Translations under genes and position numbers: made by a program
NCBI RefSeq assembly: GCF_905147365.1
Contig: NC_056415.1
Span: forward strand, 16,324,001 to 16,388,000
Source of the DNA: Aricia agestis
Lineage: Eukaryota > Arthropoda > Insecta > Lepidoptera > Lycaenidae
Direction of reading: 5' to 3'
Length of the DNA stretch: 64,000 nt
The notes under the pieces: generated by a model
The model's input: only the letters and a program-made list of their open reading frames with translations
Database searches by the model: none
Told to the model about the DNA's origin: nothing
Shown: positions 33,230-44,200 of the stretch, in pieces
Layout: each line of letters opens with the position of its first letter
How positions within the stretch are numbered: position 1 is the first letter of the stretch

Positions 33230-33978
33230 ATCTGGTATCCTTTCTCGGCACTAAAAGTGTGCCTAATGTTCTGAGCTACAGAATTCAAATCGGCTCAAAG
33301 ATATAGGCCTGAAGAGTTAACAAACACAAATTGTCTATGTTGTCACAATCATTAACTAGATGCACACAAAGTAATAATTATTTAAGTTGGTCAAAGTATT
33401 TTGATGGTATCTTATTTTCAATGTTAAATTGTTTATTTCAATTATGAGAAATTATTTTAATAAGGAAAATCGTTTTAACTAATTGAAATAAATATTAGAT
33501 AAGATCGACATTTCCATTTATATAATATTTCTACTACGTGTTCATCAGTATAAAAATATTGCAAACTTTACTTAACATATTTGTCTGGTATTTTATAATA
33601 TTACATCATGGTAAACGTTTTTAACTTTAAAAATACAAAATTGTATCACTAACTATTAATAATAATCCAATTCGATCAAACTGTGGCCAATTTGTTACGT
33701 TTACCTCATAATAACTCGCAGTTAATATTTAACTGTACAGTTAAATCAACTCTATCTCTATAACCGTAGAGCCCAAATTGCAACTGACTGCACTGTGAGT
33801 AATGTGATATTCTGGTTGCGATATGAAAAATCACAGAGCACATTATAGACATGAGTAAAAGACGAGTAAAAAAAATTACCACATCTGTCACTTTTATTAG
33901 AGTTGTTTATCATAATATTTTAACTACAAAATGTAGATAATCATTAATCATAATATCACTGCTTATTTTATGAAATAA
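33230..33978. other. Non-coding, no gene seen
   Basis: AT-rich; nothing recognised. Confidence 0.55.
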
Positions 33979-34268
33979 CTAGCTGTCCCGGTAAACTTCG
34001 TGTCACTTTAAAACCTTCCCTGGACTTCTACGAATATTTTAAAACTAAAATTAGCCCAATCCGTTCAGCCATTTTCGACTTTTAGCGTTACTAACACAAT
34101 TGAAAATCCATATTTTTTATATACTAGCTGTCCCGGTGAACTTCGTTTCATTTTAAAACCTTCCCTGGACTTTTACGAATATTTTAAGACTAAAATCAGC
34201 CCAATCCGTTCAGCCGTTTTCGAGTTTTGGCGCGACTAACACATTTGAAAATCCATTTTTATATATAA
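33979..34268 (+). repeat. Two RTE-like retroposon copies head to tail
   Basis: Copy one starts ACTAGCTGTCCCGGTAAACT (33979) and ends CATATTTTTTATAT. Copy two starts immediately, ACTAGCTGTCCCGGTGAACT (34124), and ends CATTTTTATATATAAGAT. The second evidently inserted in, or was duplicated from, the AT tail of the first. Confidence 0.75.
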
Positions 34269-34883
34269 GATATAGATAAATTTAAATTCAAAAGCATTAC
34301 AAAAGCAATAAAATTGGGTACCATATAAAGCATCTTGTGTAGGTAAAATCAATAATTTACTCATGGTACAGTTAATTTTAGGTATTTTGCAGACAATGTT
34401 ATAACAATTACAGAAAAAGAAAATATGTCTCGAATCTCGATATTAGGTAGATAATTTTATAATACACTAGTATTTCGTAAAATATTTGAAGAATAAATAG
34501 CAACCTTATTGCAACTAATAGAAGTTATTACAAAACTTAGAGAAAATCACATTTCCTATTAAAAGTAATTAACGAATAAAACGTCTTAATATTATGTATT
34601 TTACTCAAACCTTGAATATTTTTTATTTATTTATACTTTTTGCACAATGTGCAATGGCGGACTTAATGCCATAGGAGTTAGGACATTTTCTACCAGTCAA
34701 CCATTGGGTGGTAGTAGAGACAAATCTAAAAGACACAGGTGCTTCCTGTTAAGAAAAAATAACAGACATTCAAGAAATAAATAATGAAAATATATATACA
34801 ATTAATACTGATAAATATAATAACAAATACTAGGCATTCTATATATTATATCAACTTACACATAATATATAGTATATCCCGTA
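34269..34883. other. Non-coding with a LINE-like fragment at 34620-34745
   Basis: TTTGCACAATGTGCAATGGC, CGGACTTAATGCCATAGG and TACCAGTCAACCATTGGGTG resemble a recurrent lepidopteran LINE end; otherwise AT-rich. Confidence 0.45.
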
Positions 34884-35040
34884 AAAGGCTGCGTTTTCAC
34901 TGAAGCGGAGCGGAGCTTAGCGGTGCCCGAATTGACCAATCGTGCTATTCCAGCGGAATGACAGCGAAGATTTCGAGCATGGTGATTGGTCAATTCGGCA
35001 CCGCTAAGCTCCGCTCCGCTTCAGTGGAAACGCAGCCTAA
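34884..35040. mobile_element. MITE with about 50-bp inverted ends, Harbinger-like
   Basis: GGCTGCGTTTTCACTGAAGC (34887) and GCTTCAGTGGAAACGCAGCC (ends 35037) are near-perfect inverted repeats that continue inward through GAGCGGAGCTTAGCGG to CCGAATTGACCAATC. The flanks are AAA on the left and TAA on the right, an imperfect 3-bp duplication. The GGCTG ends and 3-bp target resemble the element at 40295-40479. Confidence 0.85.
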
Positions 35041-35149
35041 GAATAAGTTTTAGATATTATGTCTAAAGTGTGCGCTGTCCGTGCGAGCGTGGGCAGGTTT
35101 AATATTAGTAAATCATTTGCGGGTAAGACGGGAGCCGCAATTTAGCGCG

Positions 35150-36225
35150 ACATGCCGCACCGCAATCAGACGCGATTACAGCCTACAGGTAGACCGTAGC
35201 CGGTGTGCTAGCAGTCGTCTAGTTCACTAGCAGGATAGCAGACATGCCGTATAGTTCACTAGCAGGGTAGCGGACATGCCACACCGCAATCAGACGCGAC
35301 TATAGCCTACTGGTAGACCGTAGCCGGTGTGCTAGCAGTCGCCTAGTTCACTAGCAGAATAGCAGACATGCCGTATAGTTCACTAGTAGGGTAGCGGACA
35401 TGCCGCACCGCAATCAGACGCGATTACAGCCTACAGGTAGACCGTAGCCGGTGTGCTAGCAGTCGTCTAGTTCACTAGCAGGATAGCAGATATGCCGCCT
35501 AGTTTACTAGCAGAATAGCAGACATGCTGCACCTCAATCATACGCTATTACAGCCTACAGGTAGACCGTAGCCGGTGTACTAGCAGTTGTCTAGTTCACT
35601 AGCAGGATAGCAGATATGCCGCCTAGTTTACTAGCAGAATAGCAGACATGCTGCACCGCAATCAGACGCTATTACAGCCTACAGGTAGACTGGCTGGTGA
35701 GTTGCATAGTTCACTAGCAGGATAGCAAATATGACGTACCGCAATCAGACGCTATTACAGCCTACAGGTAGACTGGCTGGTGAGCTAGCAGTCACCTTGT
35801 TCACTAGCAGTATATCAGACATACCGCCTAGTTCACTAGCAGGAGAGCAGACATGCCGCCTAGTTCACTAGCAGGAGAGCAGACATGCCTCCTAGTTCAC
35901 TAGCAGGAGTGCAGACAAGCAGCCTAGTTCACTAGCAGGATAGCAGACATGCCACACCGCCATCAGACGCGATTACACTTTACAGGTAGACTGGCTGGTG
36001 AGCTAGCAGTTGCCAAGTTCACTATCAGGATAGCAGATATATCGCCTAGTTCACTAGCAGGATAGCAGATTTGCTGCCTAGTTCACTAGCAGGATAGAAG
36101 ACATGCCACACCTCAATCAGAAGCGATTTCAGCCTACATATAGACTTATTAGTCCGCAGCTAGCGGACGCCTAGTTCACTAGCAGTATAGCAGACATGCC
36201 GCCTGGTTCACTAGCAGGACATCAG
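35150..36225 (+). repeat. Higher-order tandem array: 124-bp units of about 32-bp subunits
   Basis: ACCGCAATCAG-type landmarks start at 35159, 35283, 35407, 35531 and 35655, exactly 124 bp apart. Later landmarks at 35738, 35956 and 36110 show shortened and expanded units. Each unit contains subunits of the form TAGTTCACTAGCAGGATAGC plus AGACATGCCGCC, and from 35829 to 35925 these run alone at 32-bp spacing. About 1.1 kb, CTAG-rich, non-coding. It is flanked by a MITE and a decayed SINE. Confidence 0.92.
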
Positions 36226-36400
36226 ATGCTTCTACGCCTGATCTTTTGTTGATCGTATCAGTCATCCGTGCTATTGGATTTTGGACACAAAATAACAGTG
36301 TCTATAAATGGGGTCATATTTGAATGAATTACTCTTGGCTTCGTTTAAATGAAATCAGTTACCTACCAACTCTGAATAATTGATGTGGGCAATATTTTGA
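36226..36400 (+). repeat. Decayed tRNA-SINE fragment
   Basis: CGCCTGATCTTTTGTTGATC, CAGTCATCCGTGCTATTGG, AATTACTCTTGGCTTCGTTT and AATGAAATCAGTTACC align loosely with 8720-8890 of the complete SINE. The head is missing. Confidence 0.5.
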
Positions 36401-37498
36401 AAAGCGTGATGGACTAAAAATCTAATCGAACTTACAGAAGGCAAATTATTAACAAAGATGAAGAAGGCCCTAACAGAAATGTGGCTTCAATACGGCTTCA
36501 ATAACATAGTGGTATTACGACAGAGAAAATATATTCTCTGGCCCATGGAATAGTAACTATAGACCTGCAGTTTATTAACAGTGCAAAGTGGAATGAAAGA
36601 CTAGAAAACTATAAAGAGTCTTATTGGATTTCGTTATATGAGAAAAAAACTTCATTAAATAATTTAAGTTAAGTAATTATTAATAATTATTACGTAAAGT
36701 TATTTAATCAAAATTACAAACTATTAATTACAAATAAAAAATAAAACATCCGCACGTGTACAGACTTATCGACTATTCCGCTTCATACGCCCACTCATTT
36801 ACAAACCACAAGTATTACCGCACTGTACTACATATTAAAACATCCTATATTCTATCAACTTTAACGCAAAATCAACCTTAGTTATTCCCAGTAGAGTTTA
36901 TATTACCTTAGTGGATCCTACATGCGCAGGAGCCGAGATCATTTTTCAGTAGCAAGATCAGCTTCTTAAACATAATAAGAACATGTACGTAATTACTTTT
37001 TAATTAAAATGCTTTGCTACTTATATCAATTTATTTGGATCGGGTGTGGCCGTGACGTGGTTATTTACGACGTATTTTAATTGTTCGTGTACAGGCAAGG
37101 ATATTGAATGATATTTTCATAGGGGCGTCGATGCTAAACGTCTGTCACTCGTTTTATTACTGTGATTGAAAAGCAATTGCAATTTGCGAAGCAAGAAATC
37201 TATATTTTAAACAAATTATAAAATTGGGAACTAAGGAAAGTCATAGAGAGTGGCAACTAGGATGGAATACATAGGGAAAAGTCTTTGCCCAGCAGTGGGG
37301 CAGTAAAGGCCAAAATCTATATTGTATATTTCATAGAGATCGCGGACATTTGGTTAGGTCAACATTTATGCAAAAATGCACATGAAGTAAAATTGAGCTG
37401 GTAAAGGATGTGTTTTGAAAGTGTAAAAACTATTTTCTTAAAGGCGACATAAAGTTGTTTATAAAAATAATATCTCGAGACATTGCTTTTATATGGAG
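36401..37498. other. Non-coding; LINE-end tag near 37265-37320
   Basis: TTTGCCCAGCAGTGGGGCAG is a tag common at lepidopteran LINE ends. No coding remnant. Confidence 0.45.
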
Positions 37499-37735
37499 AC
37501 GAGCTTGCCCGCGGCTTCGCTCGCGTTAAGAAGTATTATTATATACAAACTTTCATCCCCTATTTGAACCCCTTGGGGTTGGAATTTATCAAAATCCTTT
37601 CTTAGCGGATGCCTACGTCATAACATCTACCTGCATGTCAAATTTCAGCCCGATCCGTCCAGTGGTTTGGGCTGAGCGTTGATAGATCACTATATCAATC
37701 AGTCAGTCACCTTTGAGTTTTATATATATAGATTT
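37499..37735 (+). repeat. RTE-like copy (CTTGCCCGCGGCTTCGCTCG family)
   Basis: Head CTTGCCCGCGGCTTCGCTCG, internal CCCCTTGGGGTTGGAATTTA, tail GAGTTTTATATATATAGATT. About 90 percent like 39972-40195 by eye. Confidence 0.75.
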
Positions 37736-38122
37736 GGTTTAATTCATCACACTAATTATTCCACAAATCGATTTAACATTCTAGAAAGTGTCAAGTACAT
37801 TCTAGAATATGCCAATACGAGTTCCTCTCGTGCTAAACAGACCAAACGCGCCATAAAAACTGTACATAGGCGACATTACGGCCCGAATACCATGTCACAT
37901 GCTCGGGCATGTATGAAGCTATAAAGTACGACTACGTACATACCAGCGGACTGGTTCTAATTATATAAACTAGTTTTCCATCATCGTCATCAAGCTAGCA
38001 GCTAGGCTTAAGGTGGAATATTCCTCTTTATATTAATGGTGTTACTTGCATTTAAGAATGCACTAGGGTCCTTCTGTATTGTGCGTAGAATCGCTCGGTT
38101 CTGAAAGTCTAAAATGTACCAT
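37736..38122. other. Non-coding, no gene seen
   Basis: The frame 37679-37924 has no domain. Confidence 0.5.
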
Positions 38123-38278
38123 CAAATAAATTGGTTCATAGGCAGTTGACCGACCTACGTCATGTGGTCGGATTATGTTAATTCAACGTTAGATGTGAGC
38201 TGTCAGATAAATTTGATATAATGCGTCTAAAATACCTAGGTCCGCCAACTGCCTAGGAGTCAACTTCTCTGATAGACA
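38123..38278. mobile_element. MITE (GTACTATNAGAGAA family)
   Basis: Left CATAGGCAGTTGACCGACCT and right AGGTCCGCCAACTGCCTAGG are inverted repeats, and the right terminus TCAACTTCTCTGATAG matches the family end. About 155 bp, no coding. Confidence 0.75.
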
Positions 38279-39826
38279 CTGTCCGGTTCAATATTGCTAC
38301 CTATTTTATATTTAAAAAAGCATCCATGACAGGTGAATTGTCAATAGATGCATTGCTAAAATATGGCTTGTAAATTGCACATTGGAGAAGTGAGTAAATA
38401 TACTTATTAACGCAATTACAGCCTTTCAGTTATAGAAAGACCTTTTAGTAGTTTCAACAGACACTAAATAAGCTTATGAAGTCGAGCTAAAATGTAGAAT
38501 GAAGACTATAATGTAAATGTCAAGGAGATCAATCTGTTTTTTCTTTTCGTTGTTAGTTGATTTAATAGTTGATACAGTTTTGACTTTGTGAACAAAATAT
38601 TCTGTTTACATCAAAACAAATATAGTGAAAATCCACAATACTTTACCGCGACAATACTTTATTTTTCATTCCGTACATTTCACGTTACTTGTATTTAATA
38701 TTTCTAGTACATTCCTATGGTATGATAGTAAACGATAATATTATAAATATAACTTTAGAAACTTGTCGCAACTCCTGCTCGCCTCTAACGCATAAGTGCT
38801 TATCGAAGAAATCAGTCCTAAATACCTTTGGGTGTGCCGTAGAGATGTCATAAACTTTGAAGCGCATAATATTCGGTAGAATGCATTCGGTAGTTTTGTT
38901 GACATGACAATTAGAATCGCCAACTTTCATACTGGAAGTGGAAGATGACAAACAAATTGGTCCTATTAATAATGTTATCATGAGGTGAGCTGTATCAATA
39001 TACTGAAAAGGTTTTATCTTAATATCATAAACGAAACAAAAGTCATAAGCACGATTAATACTTTATTCAAATTTTCCGTTGGACAATGTTGAATGTACAT
39101 ATTGTATTATCTAGTAATTGTATTAGTATATTGTAAATAAATGTGAAATAAATGAGTATAAACTATAAAGTAATAAAGGTTACTTAATTAATTACAGATT
39201 TTTAAATCTATTTTTAACTTTTTACCATTTTGGATTTAGTATAAATTGATGTAACAGAATCAATTTGAATTATTTTGTCATTATTAGAGAATTGAATCTT
39301 GTAATACTTCAAAAAATAACACTTTATTTTACTTGCATTTGCTAAGGATTAAATTAAATAGGATTAACTTAATATTGACTTCATAATTTAATCTTAGATG
39401 AATCTTGTGCCGAATATTTTAGTAACCGAATATCGTATTGAATATGACCGAATATTTCGCACATCACTACAGGGCGCGGGCGGAACGGATTGATTGCTGC
39501 GCGCGCGCAAATTGAAAATCATCCTTATCGGAAACCACAGGAAATTAAAAGTATACCGCAGGCGAAATATTTCATAAAAATATTTTTATGCTTTTATAAT
39601 TTTTATACTTATTTTAATTCACTATATTCAGTAATATAACTAGTGAACCCCCTTAATATGCAATTTTTTTCATAAGCGTGGGTTTTTCTTCTTTAATGAA
39701 AAGTTTGACTAATATTGTACTCTTGATAACATAATATCTATTAGATTCGATTTCGATTAGATCTATTATAATCTTGAAATAGAATGTAAAGCTCATTAGT
39801 TTTCATGTCGAGTCTTATTAGAACTC
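38279..39826. other. Non-coding; small GC patch at 39473-39512
   Basis: AT-rich. The patch contains GCGCGCGCGCAAATTG. Overlapping minus-strand frames at 38715-38981 have no recognisable family. Confidence 0.5.
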
Positions 39827-40195
39827 ACTAGCTGTCCTGGTGAACTTCGTGTCACTTAAAACCTTCCCAGGACTTCAAGGATTATTTTAAGACTAAAATT
39901 AGCACTATCAGTTCAGCCGTTATCGAGTCATAGCGTTACTAATACAATTGGAAATCCATTTTTATATATTACGAGCTTTTGCCCGCGGCTTCGCTCGCGT
40001 TCAAAAGTATTATACAAACTTTCATCCCCTATTTTGACCCCTTGGGGTTGGAATTTATCAAAATCCTTTCTTAGCGGATGCCTACATCATACCATCTACC
40101 TGCATGCAAAATTTCATCCCGATCCGTCCAGTGGTTTGGGCTGTGCGTTGATAGATCACCATGTCAGTCAGTCACATTTGAGTTTTATATATATA
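39827..40195 (+). repeat. Two different RTE-like copies in series
   Basis: ACTAGCTGTCCTGGTGAACT (39828) to CCATTTTTATATATTACGAG, then directly GCTTTTGCCCGCGGCTTCGC to GAGTTTTATATATATA (40195). The second copy sits in the AT tail of the first, and its own tail received the LTR retrotransposon. Confidence 0.75.
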
Positions 40196-40196
40196 T

Positions 40197-40768
40197 TTTT
40201 AGGAACCAGAAGCGGGTTTGATTAAAAAAAATACAATGCAAGCCGATTAACGGCCTTTATTTAAAATTATAACAATTTAAAATAACAAAACTAAGGCTGG
40301 TTTTACAGTCACGCGTTTCGGCAGCGCCGTTGGAGCGCCGCGCGTTCGAAGATGTATGGTGGTAGTGGTAGCGTTTTAAAGTCGCGCGCCTGAGCAGCGC
40401 CGTTCGTCCATACGTTTGTTACAGCTTCGAACGCGCGCGCTCCAACGGCGCTGCGAAACGCTCTACTATAAAACCAGCCTAAATGAATATCACTTTATAG
40501 CTAGAAAAAAATACAAAAAACAACTTTACACAAATTACAAAGAGCTGATTTAGTAATATTAGCAATCACAAGACAAAAATTACACTTCTAACAATTATTT
40601 GAAAGCACAAAGAAAATAATTAGGAAAGATCTCACCAAGCAGGGTAGCACCTTACGGTCCCAAGTCCAAGAGCGAAATGGCCCGCAACTCACAACCGACC
40701 GGTTTATATACCCATCGTGGTGGGATGTTGCCTTACAAAAAAAGTAATAATTAACTTATCAACTAATA
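40197..40768 (-). repeat. 3' LTR, interrupted by a MITE
   Basis: About 384 bp of LTR plus a 185-bp insert and its 3-bp duplication. A minus-strand TATATAAA (40703-40710) and AATAAA (40256-40261) correspond to the U3 promoter and R poly(A) signal. The MITE lies between them, so transcripts ending here carry extra sequence just before the poly(A) signal. Confidence 0.92.
40292..40482. mobile_element. Harbinger-like MITE inside the LTR, TSD TAA
   Basis: The element 40295-40479 has ends GGCTGGTTTTA and TAAAACCAGCC and is flanked by TAA on both sides (40292-40294, 40480-40482). The uninterrupted 45575-45958 LTR gives the empty site CTAAATG. Inner inverted segments include CAGCGCCGTTGGAGCGC and its complement. 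A 3-bp TAA target suits PIF/Harbinger. At 185 bp it cannot encode a transposase. Confidence 0.93.
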
Positions 40769-41221
40769 CGGCCTATCTTGACGGTGCAACGTCCCGGTGC
40801 CAGTTCAAGTTTCTCTCGAAGGTCCAGCAACTGCGTCGTCTCGTACATGAAGGGGACGAGTCTCTCTTGGTTCTGCACTCTGCCTCTCGTTGCTCGTGTT
40901 ATCATCTACTGCATCATCACATGATCCATCATCTGAAACATTATACACATCCAGTTTATAAGGCCGTTCATAGGTCCAGACACATCTCCTAAAACTTTTC
41001 ATACTTCATTCTGACAAGGCCCTCAAACATTCATCATACTCGTAAACCAGCTATGTAAAACAAAACATTCAATTTATTTCATAAAATATCATTCTATCAC
41101 ACGCTCCACATATAACCCAGATAAGAACATCATAAATATTCATGGTAGCAACACAAACGAACAACAGACAGTACGCCTCGAACACGCATGTCAGTGTTAA
41201 ATCGTAAGACAGGGGCCGCTA

Positions 41222-44200
41222 TCACCCGTGCCTCACCAACCGGTCATCATCATACAAACCATCGAAAAATGCTGCACATGTTTCAGGGCACCATTCCCCT
41301 TTCCACAGTATCATATGTTGCGCCGCAGCTTGAGTCGACTTCCCGTAAGCTCCCGCCAACAGCTTCAGCTCGTATCTTCCGTTCGGTAGAACGCGTATTA
41401 CGCGATACGGGCCGCGCATGCCGGAGTCCAATTTGCCGGTGGACTGCGCAACTTTGATGACAAACACCAAGTCATCGATCTGGTAAGTAGAAGGGGTCCG
41501 CCGTTGTTGATTGGCGTACTCGTCCTGGCGCCTCTGGTTCCTCCGCAACAGTTCGGTAGCTCTGTTGCGACATAGTTCGCGCCATGCCTCGCGATTTGGC
41601 GCCTGTCCTTGGACGGCTACATCGCGCACGAGCGAACGTATTAGAGGAGTAGCAGCATTGATACCTGTCAACAGATTCAGAGCAGATGTTTGTGTGGTTT
41701 TGTGTTTGGTCATATTCAGGACCAGTTGCAGCTTCCAGAGAGAACTCGACCACTCGGCTTTCTTGTGGTTAGTTTCGATGCGTATCATGTTCAGCACTGT
41801 GCGAATGTAACGCTCGACCTGGCCGTTAGCATGGTGCATTTCCGGGGTTATGTAGTGCACGTCTATTGACAATTCTTTGACCAGTTTGACAAATTCAGCC
41901 GACTCGAACATTCTCCCACGATCACACACGAGTAATTGCGGAGCACCGAAAAGAGAGACCACACTAAGGAAACCGCGTTTGAGTTCATTAACGTCTTGTT
42001 TATAAATAGCACATAAGAAACAAAATTTCGAGAAAGCATCTACTATAACTAGAACAAATTTAAAACCATTCGATTCAGGCAAAGGGCCCAGCGTATCAAC
42101 ATGAATAGTATGGAATGGCAAATCGGGTTTATTCCATGACTGAATAATTTGTAAAGGAGCTCTTGGCACCCTCTTCTTAGATATACAAACTAAACAGTGA
42201 GCTATATACTTTCTAACAAACTGTCGTAAGTGAGGAAACCAGAAGTGCTTTAAAATTAAGTCAGTAGTTTTCTCAGAATTAATATGACCGTGCTCATCGT
42301 GAAATATTCTCAAAAGGCTCAAACGGTGTCCTTTTGGGATAAAACATAGCAATCTAGTTTCCTCACCCACAGCAGTGTACCTGTAGAACAAAATATCATT
42401 TTGGTTAACATAGCGCTGAGCATCTAGCTCACCATCATTTAATTTTTGCAAAAGCTGCTGCGTTTCTTTGTCAGCAGCTTGTGCAATTTGGGCCCAATTA
42501 CGTGGCCTTTCTATTTGATTAACACTCTTAACAGGAGGGTTTCGGCTTAAGTAATCAGCATGTGCCATCATAATGCCTTTGCGATAAACAAGTTCAAATG
42601 TAAAGTCTTGTAAGTACACCCACCAGCGAGCAACGCGGGGGAGCAGATCCCTCTTACGTTCTGTGGACTTTAATGCGTTGCAGTCCGTAAAGATCTTAAA
42701 ATTTAAACCAATTAAATATTGTCGAAAGTGTTGCAACGCTCGGACTACAGCTAGCGTCTCCAGCTCGTAAGAGTGGTATCTGCTTTCTGCTCCCTGTGTA
42801 AGTTTACTGAAGTATGCAACAACTTTCTTTTTATTCTCGCAGTCTACTTGCATTAAAACCGCGCCGTACCCTACACTACTGGCGTCAGTGTGGAGTTCCG
42901 TCGATAACTTTGGATCGAAGATCGCAAGAATCGGTTCACTTGTGAGGGCTTTAACTATCTCGCAACGGGCATTCTCTTGAGCCTCACCCCAATGGAACTT
43001 GACATCCTTTTTAGTTAAATGAGCGATACATGCGGTCTTCGATGCATAGTTCCGGATGTACCGTCTGAAGTACCCCGCTAGACCGAGGAACTGTCGAACT
43101 TGCTTGACAGTTTCAGGGATCGGAGCATTAACTAAAGCATTTATCTTACGAGGGCTCGGCTTTACCTGACCCCGACCTACAACTCGTCCCAAGTATTCGA
43201 TTTCCTCAGTTAGAAACGAACACTTGCGAAGATTTATAGAAAATCCCGCTCTCGTTAATGTTAACAATACTTCACGCAACAATCGTATACCGGCTTCCAC
43301 AGAATCACTTAAAACTAAAACATCATCCACGTAAACGATAACATTGCCCGCATCGATGTGTTTGCGTAAAGTACCATTAATAATTCGTTGGTAAACAATA
43401 GGGGAATTCGTCAGGCCATAAGGCATCTTAAGGTACTCATAATGACCTTCTGGCGTGACGAATCCTGTCATGTGAATAGACGACTCATCCAAGGGGATCT
43501 GATGGAAGCCTGATGCCATGTCTAAACTACTGAAAAATTTACAACTTCCAAGCCGATCGATGCAGTCGTCTATTAAAGGCAGAGGGTACCTTTCTTTAAC
43601 AGTTACCCGGTTCAAAGCTCGAAAATCGACGCACATACGATCACTTCCATCTTTCTTCTTAACTAGGATAATTGGGCTCGAGTACGTCGATTCTGACTCC
43701 CTAATTATTCGCTTTTCCAGTAAGTCATTTATTATCTCTCGCACTTTTAATTTTTCATGATACGACAGTTTATAAGGATGATAAACGATAGGAGTTTCAT
43801 CAGTAAGTCGAATACGCATAGTACCAGTTTTAACAGTAGTAGTCGCGGTGCCGGTAATAAAAAAATCCTTGAACTCGTCAATAACAATCTTTAAGTCACG
43901 TAAATGGCTCCCGGTTAAAGGCGTATTAATATCACTATGCCTAGTCGTCGTTACTGACGAAATTGTTTTTAATGAATGTGTAAGATACTGACGGTCTCGG
44001 GTACGTACGAAAATAATTCCCTCCCTGTTTAGCACATCGGTGCCAATTATAATGGGCGCATTCATACAAGATGCTGGAACAACTAAAAGATCTACCTCAA
44101 CGCTTATGTCACAAAATTCTATAGTTAGCGTAACATAAGACGTAACAATTATTTCACTCTCACTGATTCCCTTAATGCATAAGTAAGTAGGCTTAAGACA

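Noticed and set aside
35150..36225. CRISPR array
   Set aside because: Repeats are contiguous 32- and 124-bp units without unique spacers, in a eukaryotic genome.
38715..38981. Minus-strand 88-codon ORF
   Set aside because: AT-rich chance frame without domain or conserved start; an overlapping frame of similar length exists.
40805..41002. Env-like or accessory ORF of the Gypsy element
   Set aside because: 65 codons, no signal peptide or membrane segment; it lies in the 3' internal region and is probably non-coding.
41511..41810. Plus-strand ORFs inside gag-pol (also 41188-41457, 43518-43760, 45078-45374)
   Set aside because: Antisense shadows of the intact minus-strand polyprotein.
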